Notes: generated by a model not told the origin, from the letters alone. A stretch of 64,000 nt of DNA from Methanosphaera cuniculi (GCF_003149675.1 NZ_LWMS01000020.1:143816-207815); one strand, 5' to 3'. Shown: positions 50,001-58,658, counted from the stretch's first letter. Program-made: numbers and translations.

Positions 50001-51324
50001 TTTAAACTTTAATGACTATATTGGTCATGCAATAAATATAAAAGAAAGTATAGGAAACAATATAACATACAATACAATAACAACAGCATCAGTACAAGGA
50101 GATTTAGCAGTATTACAAGAAAACGAAAATAACACAATAAATAATCAAGTAAGATATAATTTTGCAAAATCTGGTTCATATGCATGGATAAATTCATTTA
50201 CAACTTCAGGTGATGTTAAAGCATATCATACAATAACAATAACAGCAAAAACAGACAAAGAAGCAGGACATATTGTATTTACAGTTAATGATGAAGAAAT
50301 AGGAGTAGTTGATGTTGTTAATAAAACAGCTATGATAAACTATACTATTAAACCATCAGATGGAGAATCACTCACCATAAATGCAATATTTGAAGATCCA
50401 GAACTCGTATACAGAGTAACATCTAGACAAACTACTGTAGCAATTGAAAAACTAGATTCCAAACTTTTAATGGCTAATACTACAAATAATGGTGTTAAAA
50501 CAACAGCTACAACTATTGTAGTTGATGAACTTGGTAATATCATATATGATGGAAATGTAACATTCACACTTGGAAATGAAACACAAACTGTTATGATTAA
50601 CAATGGTATTGCACAAGCAACCTTTGATACAAGCAACTATAAACTTGGTGAATATAACATTACAGCAACATTCAATGGTAATGATATATCTGCAGTCTCA
50701 AATAACAGTGTAACTCTTACAGTTGTACCTTATACTGTAAACGTTATTGTTAATCCTATAACAACACTTAGTGGAAATAAAGTACTGCTTACTGCAAATG
50801 TAACTGATATAAATGGTAATAAAGTTAACTCTGGTCGTGTAATATTCAAACTTAATGGTTGTACACTAAAAGATGCAAATGGTAAAACATTAATTGCAAA
50901 TGTAATAAATGGTACTGCAACAGTTGAATATCTCATACCATCAAGTTACTCAGCTAAAAACTACACACTTACAGCTGTAGCTTCAAGTAGTATATACAAC
51001 CGTACAGAATCAAATAGTACTTTAACAATTAACAAAACAACACCAAAAGCACAACAAGTGCCAATAAACGTTAAAAGAACAAACAACACAACAATCACAC
51101 TTAAATTCACAGATAATAAAAACAATAACCTCATTGGTGAAAATAAAGTTTGTATAAAATTTAATGGAAAAACCATAATAAATACAAAAGCAACCAATGG
51201 AACTGTGAACATTAACCTGGATTTAACACAATACAAAAACAAAGAATATGAACTAACAGTTATATGTGGTGCAAACAATAGATACAACACATGTAAAAAT
51301 GTAAGTACACTCATATTAGAATAG
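44062..51324 (+). CDS. Giant secreted adhesin-like protein
   Basis: 2420 residues, Asn/Thr/Ile-rich. Signal peptide at 1-27 (FLFVGLTLLLLCISIGAISA). Residues 75-490 are parallel beta-helix repeats with GGAI motifs. Two Ig-like domains lie at about 493-685 (ITAKPGDTITLSSTF; NGKVAFKINGKTIG). A pectate-lyase-like start (YYVSDLTGSDNNSGTQTSPF) near 695 begins a very long beta helix to about 2045. Four further Ig-like domains end the protein (for example VLLTANVTDINGNKVNSGRV). No C-terminal membrane helix or known anchor is seen, so attachment to the wall is unexplained. GGAGG precedes the ATG. This is the adhesin-like protein type common in Methanosphaera and Methanobrevibacter. Parts of the gene differ in codon use. 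Confidence 0.9.
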   Translation: MNKNSKFLFVGLTLLLLCISIGAISATDINDTTTSISDNTVDNTQDMISSKIVKTSQDVKTTNKNPTKKTKQADKQTKKEGETLIQTVKDYNELKDAWNYIQTSGDNITQYTINVKNGEYKFEDEIKSEATTDTRYITLNGENISQTIFDGSNTTRLFNLNNTKQVIKFNNITFKNGHSTEGGAIRANSTTILNNTQFINNNVFNTNASANGGAIKINYNTQIYNSKFINNTATSTAGYACGGAIYTGQNTTIYNCDFINNSVMDLEPISYYSSGKGGAIYSYGSSTKTTFNITFCEFRNNKANSTLPSSSKGAGGAISDTAYGALNINNCNFFNNSANFAGAINFDNAAGWNKKNPDLIGCVFANNTAVTREPNIMKSFSSTTKLNIGSVLFMDNSDTSIIDTLVNGKKLPVINQKTKNLTIFCLSNTNDYFGPLTNMGRGQSLQLKSSSNLINTTGLIFTPENEYTVTVDISKLPANHENITLYVENVEAVKIVWDYTNVEFKNITAKPGDTITLSSTFKTSENKYIPNGKVAFKINGKTIGHSNIRFGTAKLNYTIPENYSAKDYILTTVYGGSSQFIETHTNATLHLTKIKTTTNLTTSIEGNTLKINVDPRDEDENTVRNGKICVKIEGKTLQNLKINGKTTVNFTIPKSWNNREIKVLAIYGENNNHKESRTEIKTKLILPSTKTTKKDEAINNYYVSDLTGSDNNSGTQTSPFKTIQKAISTVNTNKQNANIYLDGQFKGVGNTNLTIPGDLHINFIGIGNSSIDGEVNYTLKYNLTDGEYYWGSSVEWRPYENGRGNWAMSITRGTGLITISNFTIKNCWNAGGSSIAAYKTATIDNYGNLAVNNVSFIFNHGGVGASIRNNNGSNLNVTDSLFEANRKSSSTGNYGAGIYNNGTAIIINSTFQKNYARWGTITNDKNLTIINSTIRDNIGYNGGSTYDSGSSIAINTENSNFYESLSLSGINTIIDGCYFTNNDQIDIYADLSQNTIINNVFNKSTGITINGNQSFTINITNNTIDSPVPSNIYSSLTNTNPYLITLRLLGDYKYYINSNRVLNVNGTKSRAMEFSGHDSVITNNTFTREITISGNNNIISGNNITTSIDDFAIELKDYKNNTISDNYLESKILKGNSAINYTSPTNKVENNKPEVKEIEINDDTFFKFFDDDGNLLDSYNEIEQIQVIGSLNNKNMNFNKPISLVQKGKFTSYNITIKTTADIELLVFNITNTNQEPILTAENNAEVKNTYLVTDNEYVIVLNGENNTIENNTLVDDLLVGNEAVKTDKTNNNITLNVPTHKNYILSADNFNSYFNTDGTIKLDVEDIHFLVNGTIENKNIIISNNKNVTLTNYRNAKLVNTTIKAEDGSTLNMSFITVENSNDKTAIQLGVGDHKINYCNITTNANFVDVRDANTVEINYNNIKTIGSNDIKTINIISLKGTATITYNNITTQSTNKNSQTVTIKATNNQTANIIIDENTISTNSNNTIAINIEHQKAIIRYNILNVTGKNSVGLKLSNITTHSSGSRLLQDNSIIINDENSIGIIFANTTSTQTHDFITQYVMTTISNTNIQVNNQNSIGIIINNVTNTTITSAIKINNDNSIAVIVNNSNYTNLNGMNIESSLKNNNIAPIMVNNSSQTNITRCNISTTSKYSIIIDETSQITRVKNNTLYSQYLGDNSVLNLNIKYNEIADNKPELITYFYLNEATYNEYFDKNGDLLSDVPENITVLITGNLYNKVLNINKPINLRSYATILHNTTLNINADNTNVTGITFEDYTKIMINANNCNLEINEIDITKDDSDAIITINGNNNTINIKDKITSTATNEKSNLTIMKITGNKNKIQMECIIRSYNYNYVLGFLLDNTNNTILNHSSALWLSGLNSTGVILNNSNNNTVRLNQLDAYSTEDFQGIILTNSSNNKILGSIRANKNNPASILLKLENNSNYNKIENMNNRGSNLNTTPIQIINSHYNKIYGNTLNFNDYIGHAINIKESIGNNITYNTITTASVQGDLAVLQENENNTINNQVRYNFAKSGSYAWINSFTTSGDVKAYHTITITAKTDKEAGHIVFTVNDEEIGVVDVVNKTAMINYTIKPSDGESLTINAIFEDPELVYRVTSRQTTVAIEKLDSKLLMANTTNNGVKTTATTIVVDELGNIIYDGNVTFTLGNETQTVMINNGIAQATFDTSNYKLGEYNITATFNGNDISAVSNNSVTLTVVPYTVNVIVNPITTLSGNKVLLTANVTDINGNKVNSGRVIFKLNGCTLKDANGKTLIANVINGTATVEYLIPSSYSAKNYTLTAVASSSIYNRTESNSTLTINKTTPKAQQVPINVKRTNNTTITLKFTDNKNNNLIGENKVCIKFNGKTIINTKATNGTVNINLDLTQYKNKEYELTVICGANNRYNTCKNVSTLILE

Positions 51325-51531
51325 ATAATTAAACACCCATAATCCCCCTTTTTTTATACTTTTTTTTTAATTTTAATAAAATTATATTATAAGAAATTTT
51401 TTTTTGAAAAATGGAATTTATCTAATTTTTTTAGGAAAAATAAAAATAAAATGATTAACATAAAATCAATTATATATTAATAAAAAGAAATAATAATCTT
51501 TTTATATTTTTTTGGGAGAGTGAATAAGAAC

Positions 51532-52842
51532 ATGAAAATACTAGTTGTAGGAAGCGGTGCACGAGAACATATAATAGCAGAAAAACTAAGCCAAGATAGT
51601 GAAGTATACACATACATGGGACGAAAAAACCCAGGACTACGTGATGTATCAACAAAATACATGGTAAATGATGAAGGAGACTTTGATGCAATAATACAAT
51701 TTGCAAAAGACAATGATGTAGATATAGCATTTATAGGACCTGAAGCACCTCTAGAAAAAGGAATTGTAGATCAACTAAAAGCTGAAGGTATTATGTCAGT
51801 AGGACCTACACAAAAAGCTGCACAGATTGAAACTAACAAGGCATTCATGAGACAACTATTTGAAGACTACAATATAGATGGTTCAATAAAATATGGAACA
51901 TTCTATGACATAGATGAAGCATTTGAGTTTATTGATGAATTTGATGAACCTGTTGTAATAAAACCTATTGGATTAACAGGTGGAAAAGGGGTAAAAATAG
52001 TAGGAGATCAATTAGCTGATAATGAAGAAGCTAAAGAATATGTGAAAGAAATATTTGACCAAAAAATGGGTGGACATGCAGGAGTTGTAATTGAAGAACT
52101 ACTCGTCGGTGAAGAATACACAATTCAAGCATTTGTAGACGGTGAACACCTACTACCAATGCCAGCAGCACAAGATCACCCACACGCATTTGAAGGAAAT
52201 AAAGGACCTATCACAGGTGGAATGGGATCATACTCAGATGCAGACCTCCTATTACCATTTTTAAATGAAAAAGAATATGAACAATCAGTAGACATAATGC
52301 AACAAACAATCGAAGCAATCGCAAAAGAAGCTGAACCATACAAAGGAATATTATACGGACAATTCATGCTAACAAAACAAGGACCAAAAGTAATCGAATA
52401 CAACGCAAGATTCGGAGATCCTGAAGCTATGAACGTACTAACAGTACTAGATGATAGCCTATCTGACATAGCACAAAAAATAGTTGATGGAACACTAGAA
52501 GATGTGGGCTTTAATAAAATAGCATCAGTATGTAAATACGTTGTACCAGACAACTACCCAAATACAAAAGCAGCAGATACCATTGTTAATATTGACACAG
52601 AAAAAATAGAAGATGCAAAAGTATTTTATGCAGCAGTTTATGCAGATGAAAATGATGATGTCAGATTAACCTCATCTAGAGCTCTTGGAGTACTAGCAAC
52701 AGGTGATACAATTGCTGAAGCTGAAGCAAAATGTGAAAAAGCAATAGAATATATAGATGGAGAAGTATATCACAGATCCGATGTTGCAACAGAAGATCTT
52801 CTAAATGAAAAAATAGAACATATGAAACAAGTTAAAGAATAA
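51532..52842 (+). CDS. purD: Phosphoribosylamine-glycine ligase
   Basis: ATP-grasp enzyme of purine synthesis that joins glycine to phosphoribosylamine. MKILVVGSGAREHIIAEKL is the N-domain start. It continues with FIGPEAPLEKGI, VIKPIGLTGGKGVKI (ATP-grasp), and the signature QDHPHAFEGNKGPITGGMG, then EYNARFGDPEAMNVL. 436 residues from the ATG at 51532, with GGGAGAG upstream; a GTG at 51520 in the same frame overlaps that site. Confidence 0.97.
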   Translation: MKILVVGSGAREHIIAEKLSQDSEVYTYMGRKNPGLRDVSTKYMVNDEGDFDAIIQFAKDNDVDIAFIGPEAPLEKGIVDQLKAEGIMSVGPTQKAAQIETNKAFMRQLFEDYNIDGSIKYGTFYDIDEAFEFIDEFDEPVVIKPIGLTGGKGVKIVGDQLADNEEAKEYVKEIFDQKMGGHAGVVIEELLVGEEYTIQAFVDGEHLLPMPAAQDHPHAFEGNKGPITGGMGSYSDADLLLPFLNEKEYEQSVDIMQQTIEAIAKEAEPYKGILYGQFMLTKQGPKVIEYNARFGDPEAMNVLTVLDDSLSDIAQKIVDGTLEDVGFNKIASVCKYVVPDNYPNTKAADTIVNIDTEKIEDAKVFYAAVYADENDDVRLTSSRALGVLATGDTIAEAEAKCEKAIEYIDGEVYHRSDVATEDLLNEKIEHMKQVKE

Positions 52843-53080
52843 AAAAAATATATATTCACCTCCATCTTTTTTTTTAATAAAAACTTTTTTATAATAATTA
52901 AAGAAAACATCTTCTTACATTATCTTATAAATTCCTTAAAATATAATTCATATTAGTAATATAAATATAAATCACTATAATTTATTTATGATAAAAAAAA
53001 TGACAATAACACTTTCTTCCCAAAAAAAATATGAAAAAGATAATAATTGGGAAATTAAATTTTGAAAGGTGTAGATTAAA

Positions 53081-54748
53081 TTGAACGGTAGCCAACTATT
53101 AATAGAAAAACTAAAAGAAAATGGTGTAAAAACAATCTTCGGATACCCTGGAGGTGTACTACTACCATTTTATGATGCACTATGTGAATCAGACATACAA
53201 CACATGCTAGTAAGACATGAACAAGCTGCAGTACATGCTGCAGATGGATATGCACGAGCATCAGGAAAAGTCGGAGTGTGTCTGGCAACATCAGGACCAG
53301 GTGCAACCAACATAACAACAGGAATTGCAACAGCACACATGGATTCATCACCAATAGTGGCACTTACAGGACAAGTAGCAATAGACTTAATTGGAAAAGA
53401 TGTATTTCAAGAAGTTGATACACTAGGAATAACAATGCCTATAAGCAAACATAACTACCAGCCACGAAAAGCTGATACAATACTAGAAGTAGTAGATAAA
53501 GCATTCTATATTGCACAAACTGGACGACCAGGACCTGTTGTAATAGATTTTCCAAACAATGTATTAAAAGAAGAAGTAAATCCTGAAGATATTGATCCTG
53601 ACACAACTACACCAGGATATAAACCAAATACACACGGACATAAAAAACAAATACAAAAAGCAATAAACACAATAAATCAATCAAAAAAACCTGTAATACT
53701 CGCTGGTGGAGGAGTAATTTTATCTAATGCAACATGTGAACTTGAAAAATTTGTAGAATTAACCAACATACCTGTAGTTACAACACTCATGGGAAAAGGA
53801 GCAATAGATGAAACACACCCAAATGCTCTGGGAATGATTGGAATGCACGGACTTCAACAAGCAAATAAAGCCTTGCTTGAATCAGACTGTCTTATTGCTA
53901 TTGGATGCAGATTCTCAGATAGAAGTGTAAGCTCTATTTCCGAGTACACACCAAATGCTACAAGAATCCAAATAGACATAGATCCAGCAGAAATTGGAAA
54001 AACAATAGAAATAGCCATTCCAATAGTAGGAGATGCAAAAACAATACTCACACAACTAATAAAACAAACTCTAGAGACAAAAATAAATTGGACACAAAAA
54101 ATAACAAATCTAACATACCCTGAGGATATAACAAACTACACAACACTACCACTAAAACCTCAAAAAATAATAGAAGAACTAATGGACACTGTAGATAAAA
54201 ATACAATCATAACAACAGATGTAGGACAAAACCAGATGTGGATGGCACACTACTATAAAACCCGAAATTCTCGAACATTCATATCAAGTGGAGGACTTGG
54301 AACTATGGGATTTGGATTACCAGCTGCAATAGGAGCACAAGTAGCAAAACCTGATGATACTGTAATAAGCATATGTGGAGATGGAGGATTCCAAATGGTA
54401 TCACAAGAACTTGCAACAATTAAAGAAAATGACCTACCAATTATCTCAATAATACTAAATAACAGATACCTAGGAATGGTAGCACAACTACAAAAACAAT
54501 TCAACAATCATGTTTATGCAACAAAACTTGATGAAACACCAGACTTTGTAAAACTAGCTGAAGCTTATGGAATAACAGGAACACGTGTCCAAAAGCCAGG
54601 TGAACTAAAAGAAGCAATAACAATTGCACAAAAACAACGTGAACACACAGTAATAGATGTTATAATAGATGATGAAGAACTCTTACCTATAGTACCACCA
54701 GGAACACGTCTTGATAACATGCAACATAAAACAATACAAGGAGAGTGA
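53081..54748 (+). CDS. ilvB: Acetolactate synthase large subunit, first copy
   Basis: ThDP-dependent enzyme that starts valine, leucine and isoleucine synthesis. The catalytic Glu lies in LVRHEQAA. FAD/ThDP regions follow, with the ThDP/Mg motif GDGGFQMVSQEL..NNRYLGMV intact. The substrate-site motif reads MVAQLQ, with Leu470 where nearly all homologues, and the second copy here, have Trp (QWQ). That Trp controls preference for 2-ketobutyrate and herbicide binding in studied enzymes. 555 residues. The start is TTG with AAAGGTG upstream. The small subunit follows at once, and a second ilvBN pair follows that. Confidence 0.94.
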   Translation: MNGSQLLIEKLKENGVKTIFGYPGGVLLPFYDALCESDIQHMLVRHEQAAVHAADGYARASGKVGVCLATSGPGATNITTGIATAHMDSSPIVALTGQVAIDLIGKDVFQEVDTLGITMPISKHNYQPRKADTILEVVDKAFYIAQTGRPGPVVIDFPNNVLKEEVNPEDIDPDTTTPGYKPNTHGHKKQIQKAINTINQSKKPVILAGGGVILSNATCELEKFVELTNIPVVTTLMGKGAIDETHPNALGMIGMHGLQQANKALLESDCLIAIGCRFSDRSVSSISEYTPNATRIQIDIDPAEIGKTIEIAIPIVGDAKTILTQLIKQTLETKINWTQKITNLTYPEDITNYTTLPLKPQKIIEELMDTVDKNTIITTDVGQNQMWMAHYYKTRNSRTFISSGGLGTMGFGLPAAIGAQVAKPDDTVISICGDGGFQMVSQELATIKENDLPIISIILNNRYLGMVAQLQKQFNNHVYATKLDETPDFVKLAEAYGITGTRVQKPGELKEAITIAQKQREHTVIDVIIDDEELLPIVPPGTRLDNMQHKTIQGE

Positions 54749-54756
54749 AGAAAAAT

Positions 54757-55260
54757 ATGACAAAAAAAGATGAAAAACATACAATAAGCATACTGGTAGA
54801 AAACAAACCAGGAGTACTACAACGTGTTAGTGGATTATTTACAAGACGAAACTTCAACATAGACAATATAACAGTAGGAAAAACAGACAACCATAAACTC
54901 TCAAGAATAACAATCAGAACCACAGGAGATGAAGCTGTACTTGAACAAATAACAAAACAACTAAACAAGCTAATTGAAGTAATTAAAGTACGCGAGTTAT
55001 GTGATGAAAAAACAATAAAAAGACAACTAGCACTAATAAAAGTACACACACCAACAGATGATGTGAAATCTGAAGTAATACAATATGCTGAAATATTCCG
55101 AGGACACATAATAGATGTAAATCCAAAAACACTAACCATCCAAATAACCGGAGATAGTGAAAAAATACATGCATTCACAGATCTAATTAGACCTTATGGA
55201 ATAAAAGAAGTAGTAAAAACAGGAATAGCTGCAATAAATCGCGGAGCAAAAACAATATAA
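54757..55260 (+). CDS. ilvN: Acetolactate synthase small (regulatory) subunit, first copy
   Basis: Regulatory partner of the preceding large subunit; carries an ACT domain (HTISILVENKPGVLQRVSGL) that binds branched-chain amino acids in known enzymes, then the ALS_ss C-terminal domain (VIKVRELCDEKTIKRQLALI). The ATG at 54757 fits the AAGGAGAGTGA site; a GTG at 54745 overlaps the ilvB stop. 168 codons. Confidence 0.94.
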   Translation: MTKKDEKHTISILVENKPGVLQRVSGLFTRRNFNIDNITVGKTDNHKLSRITIRTTGDEAVLEQITKQLNKLIEVIKVRELCDEKTIKRQLALIKVHTPTDDVKSEVIQYAEIFRGHIIDVNPKTLTIQITGDSEKIHAFTDLIRPYGIKEVVKTGIAAINRGAKTI

Positions 55261-55309
55261 ATAGAAAAAATAAAATAATGAGAGATAAAAAAAAGGGAGA
55301 ATAAATATA

Positions 55310-56989
55310 ATGAACGGAAGTGACGCACTACTAAAAAAACTAAAAGAAAACGGAACTGATACAGTATTCGGATATCCAGGAGGAGTACTACTACCACTAT
55401 ATGAATCAATATATGACTGTGACATAAACCACATCCTAGTACGACACGAACAATCAGCAGCACACGCTGCAGATGCATATGCAAGAGTATCAGGAAAAGT
55501 AGGAGTATGTATAGCAACATCAGGACCTGGAGCTACAAACCTTGTAACAGGAATAGCAACAGCAAACATCGACTCATCAAGCGTAATAGCACTAACAGGA
55601 CAAGTTGGAACACCAATCATTGGAACCGATGCATTCCAGGAAGTTGACACAATAGGAATAACAATGCCAATAACCAAAGCAAGCTTCCAACCAAGAACAT
55701 CAGACAAACTACCTGAAACAATAGATGAAGCATACCACATAGCACATACAGGACGAAAAGGAGTAGTAGTAATAGACATACCAAAAGATGTACTAGAAAA
55801 CCCTGTAACAACAAAAGACATGAAAAGAAAATACAAACTACCAGGATACAATCCAACCACAAAAGGAAACAAAAGACAAATCAAAAGAGCAATCAAAACA
55901 ATACAAGAAAGCAAAAAACCAATAATACTAGCAGGAGGAGGAGTAATCCTCGCAGATGCATCAAGAGAACTCATTGAATTTGCAAGAAATGCAAACATAC
56001 CAGTAGCAACAACACTCATGGGAAAAGGAGCAATAAACGAACATGACCCACTCTCACTCGGACTACTCGGAATGCACGGACTTGAATCAACAAACATAGC
56101 AGTAACAAACTCAGACTGTCTCATTGCAATCGGATGCAGATTTTCTGATAGAACAACCGGAAAAGTATCAGAATTCGCACCAAATGCAACTAAAATACAC
56201 ATAGACATAGACCCAGCAGAAATAGGTAAAAACGTACCAATCGACCTACCAATAGTAGGAGATGCAAAAACAATACTTCGTGAACTAAATGAAGAAATAC
56301 AAATACCAAACCAAAACGGATGGACAACAAAAGTAGTAGAGGCTAACCAAAATTACAAACCAAAAATGACATTCAACACACCAATACTAAAACCACAAGA
56401 ATGCATAAAAGAAATAATGCAAGCAATAACACCAGAAACAATAGTTACAACAGATGTAGGACAAAACCAGATGTGGATGGCACACTACTATAAAACCCAA
56501 AATCCACGAACATTCATATCAAGTGGAGGACTTGGAACCATGGGATTCGGACTACCTGCTGCAATAGGAGCACAAGTAGCAAAACCTGATGAAAACGTAC
56601 TAGCAATTGTTGGAGATGGAGGATTCCAAATGGTATCACAAGAACTTGCAACAATCGAAGAATACGACCTACCAATAGTAACAGTAATACTTAACAACAG
56701 ATACCTAGGAATGGTATACCAATGGCAAGTACTCTACTACAACAACAAAATATCACAAACCAAAATGACACCAAAACCAGACTTTGCAAAACTTGCAGAT
56801 GCATACGGAATAAACGGAGTACATGTTGAAAAAACAGGTGAACTACAAGAAACCATACAAAACGCACTAAAATCTCGAGAAGCAACAGTAATAGATGTAA
56901 AAATAGACTCAGATGAACTACTCCCAATGGTACCACCAGGTGAAAAAATAACAAAAATCGTTGGAGAATACAAAACCGAGGATGAATAA
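55310..56989 (+). CDS. ilvB: Acetolactate synthase large subunit, second copy
   Basis: Paralogue of the enzyme just upstream. The catalytic Glu (LVRHEQSA) and the ThDP motif (GDGGFQMVSQEL..NNRYLGMV) are intact, and the substrate-site Trp472 is present (MVYQWQ). 559 residues. GGGAGA precedes the ATG. The two copies share a 52-nt identical block (54212-54263 and 56447-56498) although they differ clearly elsewhere. This copy looks like the conventional acetohydroxyacid synthase. Confidence 0.95.
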   Translation: MNGSDALLKKLKENGTDTVFGYPGGVLLPLYESIYDCDINHILVRHEQSAAHAADAYARVSGKVGVCIATSGPGATNLVTGIATANIDSSSVIALTGQVGTPIIGTDAFQEVDTIGITMPITKASFQPRTSDKLPETIDEAYHIAHTGRKGVVVIDIPKDVLENPVTTKDMKRKYKLPGYNPTTKGNKRQIKRAIKTIQESKKPIILAGGGVILADASRELIEFARNANIPVATTLMGKGAINEHDPLSLGLLGMHGLESTNIAVTNSDCLIAIGCRFSDRTTGKVSEFAPNATKIHIDIDPAEIGKNVPIDLPIVGDAKTILRELNEEIQIPNQNGWTTKVVEANQNYKPKMTFNTPILKPQECIKEIMQAITPETIVTTDVGQNQMWMAHYYKTQNPRTFISSGGLGTMGFGLPAAIGAQVAKPDENVLAIVGDGGFQMVSQELATIEEYDLPIVTVILNNRYLGMVYQWQVLYYNNKISQTKMTPKPDFAKLADAYGINGVHVEKTGELQETIQNALKSREATVIDVKIDSDELLPMVPPGEKITKIVGEYKTEDE

Positions 56990-56992
56990 GCT

Positions 56993-57490
56993 ATGAAAAC
57001 ACAAAAACACACAATAAGCATACTAGTCGAAAATAAGCCAGGAGTACTACAACGAGTCTGCGGACTATTCACCAGACGAAACTTCAACATAGACAACATA
57101 ACAGTAGGAAAAACAGACAACCCTAAACTATCCAGGATAACAATCACAACAATGGGAGATGAACAAATAGCTGAACAAATAACAAAACAACTAAACAAGC
57201 TAATTGAAGTAATAAAAGTACGTGAACTAAATCCTGAAACAACAATAAGACGAGAACTAGCACTAATAAAAGTAGCAGCTCCAAATGAAAAAATAAGATC
57301 AGAAATAATACAATACACAAACGTTTTCCGTGCTCATATTGTAGATGTAACATCAGAAATACTAACAATAGAAATAATAGGAGATCCAAGCAAAATACTA
57401 GCACTAACAGACATACTACAACCATACGGAATAAAAGAAGTAGTAAAAACAGGAGTAACAGCAATAAAAAGAGGACCTAACACATTATAA
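56993..57490 (+). CDS. ilvN: Acetolactate synthase small (regulatory) subunit, second copy
   Basis: ACT domain followed by the ALS_ss domain; starts 3 bp after the second ilvB. Very similar to the first copy in the ACT domain (FTRRNFNIDNITVGKTDN in both) and less so at the C-terminus. No ilvC follows; the next gene is on the other strand. Confidence 0.94.
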   Translation: MKTQKHTISILVENKPGVLQRVCGLFTRRNFNIDNITVGKTDNPKLSRITITTMGDEQIAEQITKQLNKLIEVIKVRELNPETTIRRELALIKVAAPNEKIRSEIIQYTNVFRAHIVDVTSEILTIEIIGDPSKILALTDILQPYGIKEVVKTGVTAIKRGPNTL

Positions 57491-57619
57491 TACTACTTTT
57501 ATCACCACCCAACTCTTTTTAACCATTTTTTTCTATTTATTAATATAAATCATATATTCCAATTAAACATCAAATCATAGTATTTCCCTAAAAAAAATAA
57601 AATTAATTTTAGTAAAAAC

Positions 57620-57848
57620 TAAGTAAGCTATGAATAATTTTTCATAGTTTTCTCAAAAAAATAAAGTAAATTTTTTTTTGGAATATTTTATAAGAAAATT
57701 AAATTTTTAAAAAAAAAATGATTTTAAAAAAAAAGGGAGGTGATAGGTATGAAAATCTTTTAGTATTTACTATTAGCTTTTTATCATTTATTCCCTCTAT
57801 CTATAAGAATGATAAAAATAAACTAATTTATTAGAAACTTCCATCCAC
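57620..57848 (+). pseudogene. Decayed peptide cassette D (relic of cassette A type)
   Basis: GGGAGGTGAT (57734-57743) and an ATG (57749) are followed by only four codons and TAG. A 7-bp deletion relative to cassette A shifts the frame; the shifted frame still reads ENLLVFTISFLSFIPSIYK, similar to the A peptide. The 3' part (57820-57848), including AGAAACTTCCATCCA, is nearly identical to cassette A, but the 5' arm is missing. The leader hairpin CTATGAA/TTCATAG (57628-57647) corresponds to CTATAAA/TTTATAG in cassette A, with a compensated change. The rest of the 57491-57940 spacer holds no gene. Confidence 0.7.
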
Positions 57849-57940
57849 ATTATTTATTATTATAATCTAATTATGAAATTAATATTTCATATTATCTATA
57901 ATTTATTCTAATTTTTTTTTACTAAATTTTTTATTAAATA

Positions 57941-58645
57941 TTATTTTATACTAATTGAATTATCACATACTTGGTTAAATCTACAAGCTTTACATTTATT
58001 TGAATTACTGGTTGGTTTAAAGAATGTTTTACCTGTGATTAGTTGTTGCATGTGATTTATTAATCGTTTTATCTGATATTTTTCATTACTTGTAAATTTT
58101 GTTTGCCAGAATATATTATCAGTTAAACGAGTTCTTAATGCTACGTAGATATCTCGTTTATCATCCGGATTCATTTGTTGGTATGCTAGTGCATATGCAT
58201 ATACCTGGTTTTTCATGGAATCATATGCTTTGTCTCCTGGTTTATCATCTATAATAACAACTGAATCTGGCATGATCCATATTTCATCGATAAAGCCACG
58301 AATTCCATCAGAGGGACTTATTACGAAGAATTCTCGTGAGACTACTTTCTGTTTTTGTGAAATCTCCTGCATCTCATCATAACTCATAACAGTTGCTGTT
58401 TTTTTAAATTCATCTTCTAGTATTTGATGTTCATCTGTTCCTGTTGTCATTTGTTGGGTATCTTCTACTTGGATGTGTTGGAAGTTTTCTAGGTATAATG
58501 AATATTCACAGTATCCTTGTGTGTTAAGCCAGCTGATGGGGAAGTTTGGCTTATTTTCAATAATTTGTACTTGACGTATGCTAGGATGCCACCGGGATTT
58601 TATTTTTTGTGTTTCTGGTTTTATGTTTTTTGAAATAATAATCAC
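57941..58645 (-). CDS. Cas4-like PD-(D/E)XK nuclease
   Basis: RecB-family exonuclease-like protein of 234 residues. Nuclease motifs: the Asp in IRGFIDEIWI, VVIIDDKPG (D-x-K) and the following Gln motif NQVYAYALAY. Candidate Fe-S ligands: one N-terminal Cys (TQGYCEYSLYL) and CKACRFNQVC near the end, the Cas4 pattern. No CRISPR array or other cas gene is in the window. It begins 13 bp after the hsdR stop on the same strand, so it is probably part of that operon. The start is odd: the only early start codon is a GTG embedded in GGGGGTGATT. Confidence 0.82.
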   Translation of the reverse strand: MIIISKNIKPETQKIKSRWHPSIRQVQIIENKPNFPISWLNTQGYCEYSLYLENFQHIQVEDTQQMTTGTDEHQILEDEFKKTATVMSYDEMQEISQKQKVVSREFFVISPSDGIRGFIDEIWIMPDSVVIIDDKPGDKAYDSMKNQVYAYALAYQQMNPDDKRDIYVALRTRLTDNIFWQTKFTSNEKYQIKRLINHMQQLITGKTFFKPTSNSNKCKACRFNQVCDNSISIK

Positions 58646-58658
58646 CCCCTCAAAAGTT

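Noticed and set aside
43956..51314. Many minus-strand frames within and around the adhesin gene
   Set aside because: They are shadows of a strongly biased coding sequence; they lack ribosome binding sites and recognisable domains.
53081..57490. The doubled ilvBN genes as an assembly duplication
   Set aside because: The copies differ throughout, including a key active-site residue, start codons and intergenic sequence, so they are real paralogues.
57749..57763. The four-codon ORF after a perfect Shine-Dalgarno as a functional peptide
   Set aside because: Alignment with cassette A shows a 7-bp deletion that shifts the frame; the 5' arm of the inverted repeat is also missing.
57941..58645. The Cas4-like gene as evidence of a CRISPR-Cas locus
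   Set aside because: No repeat array and no other cas gene lies in the window; its neighbours are type I restriction genes.
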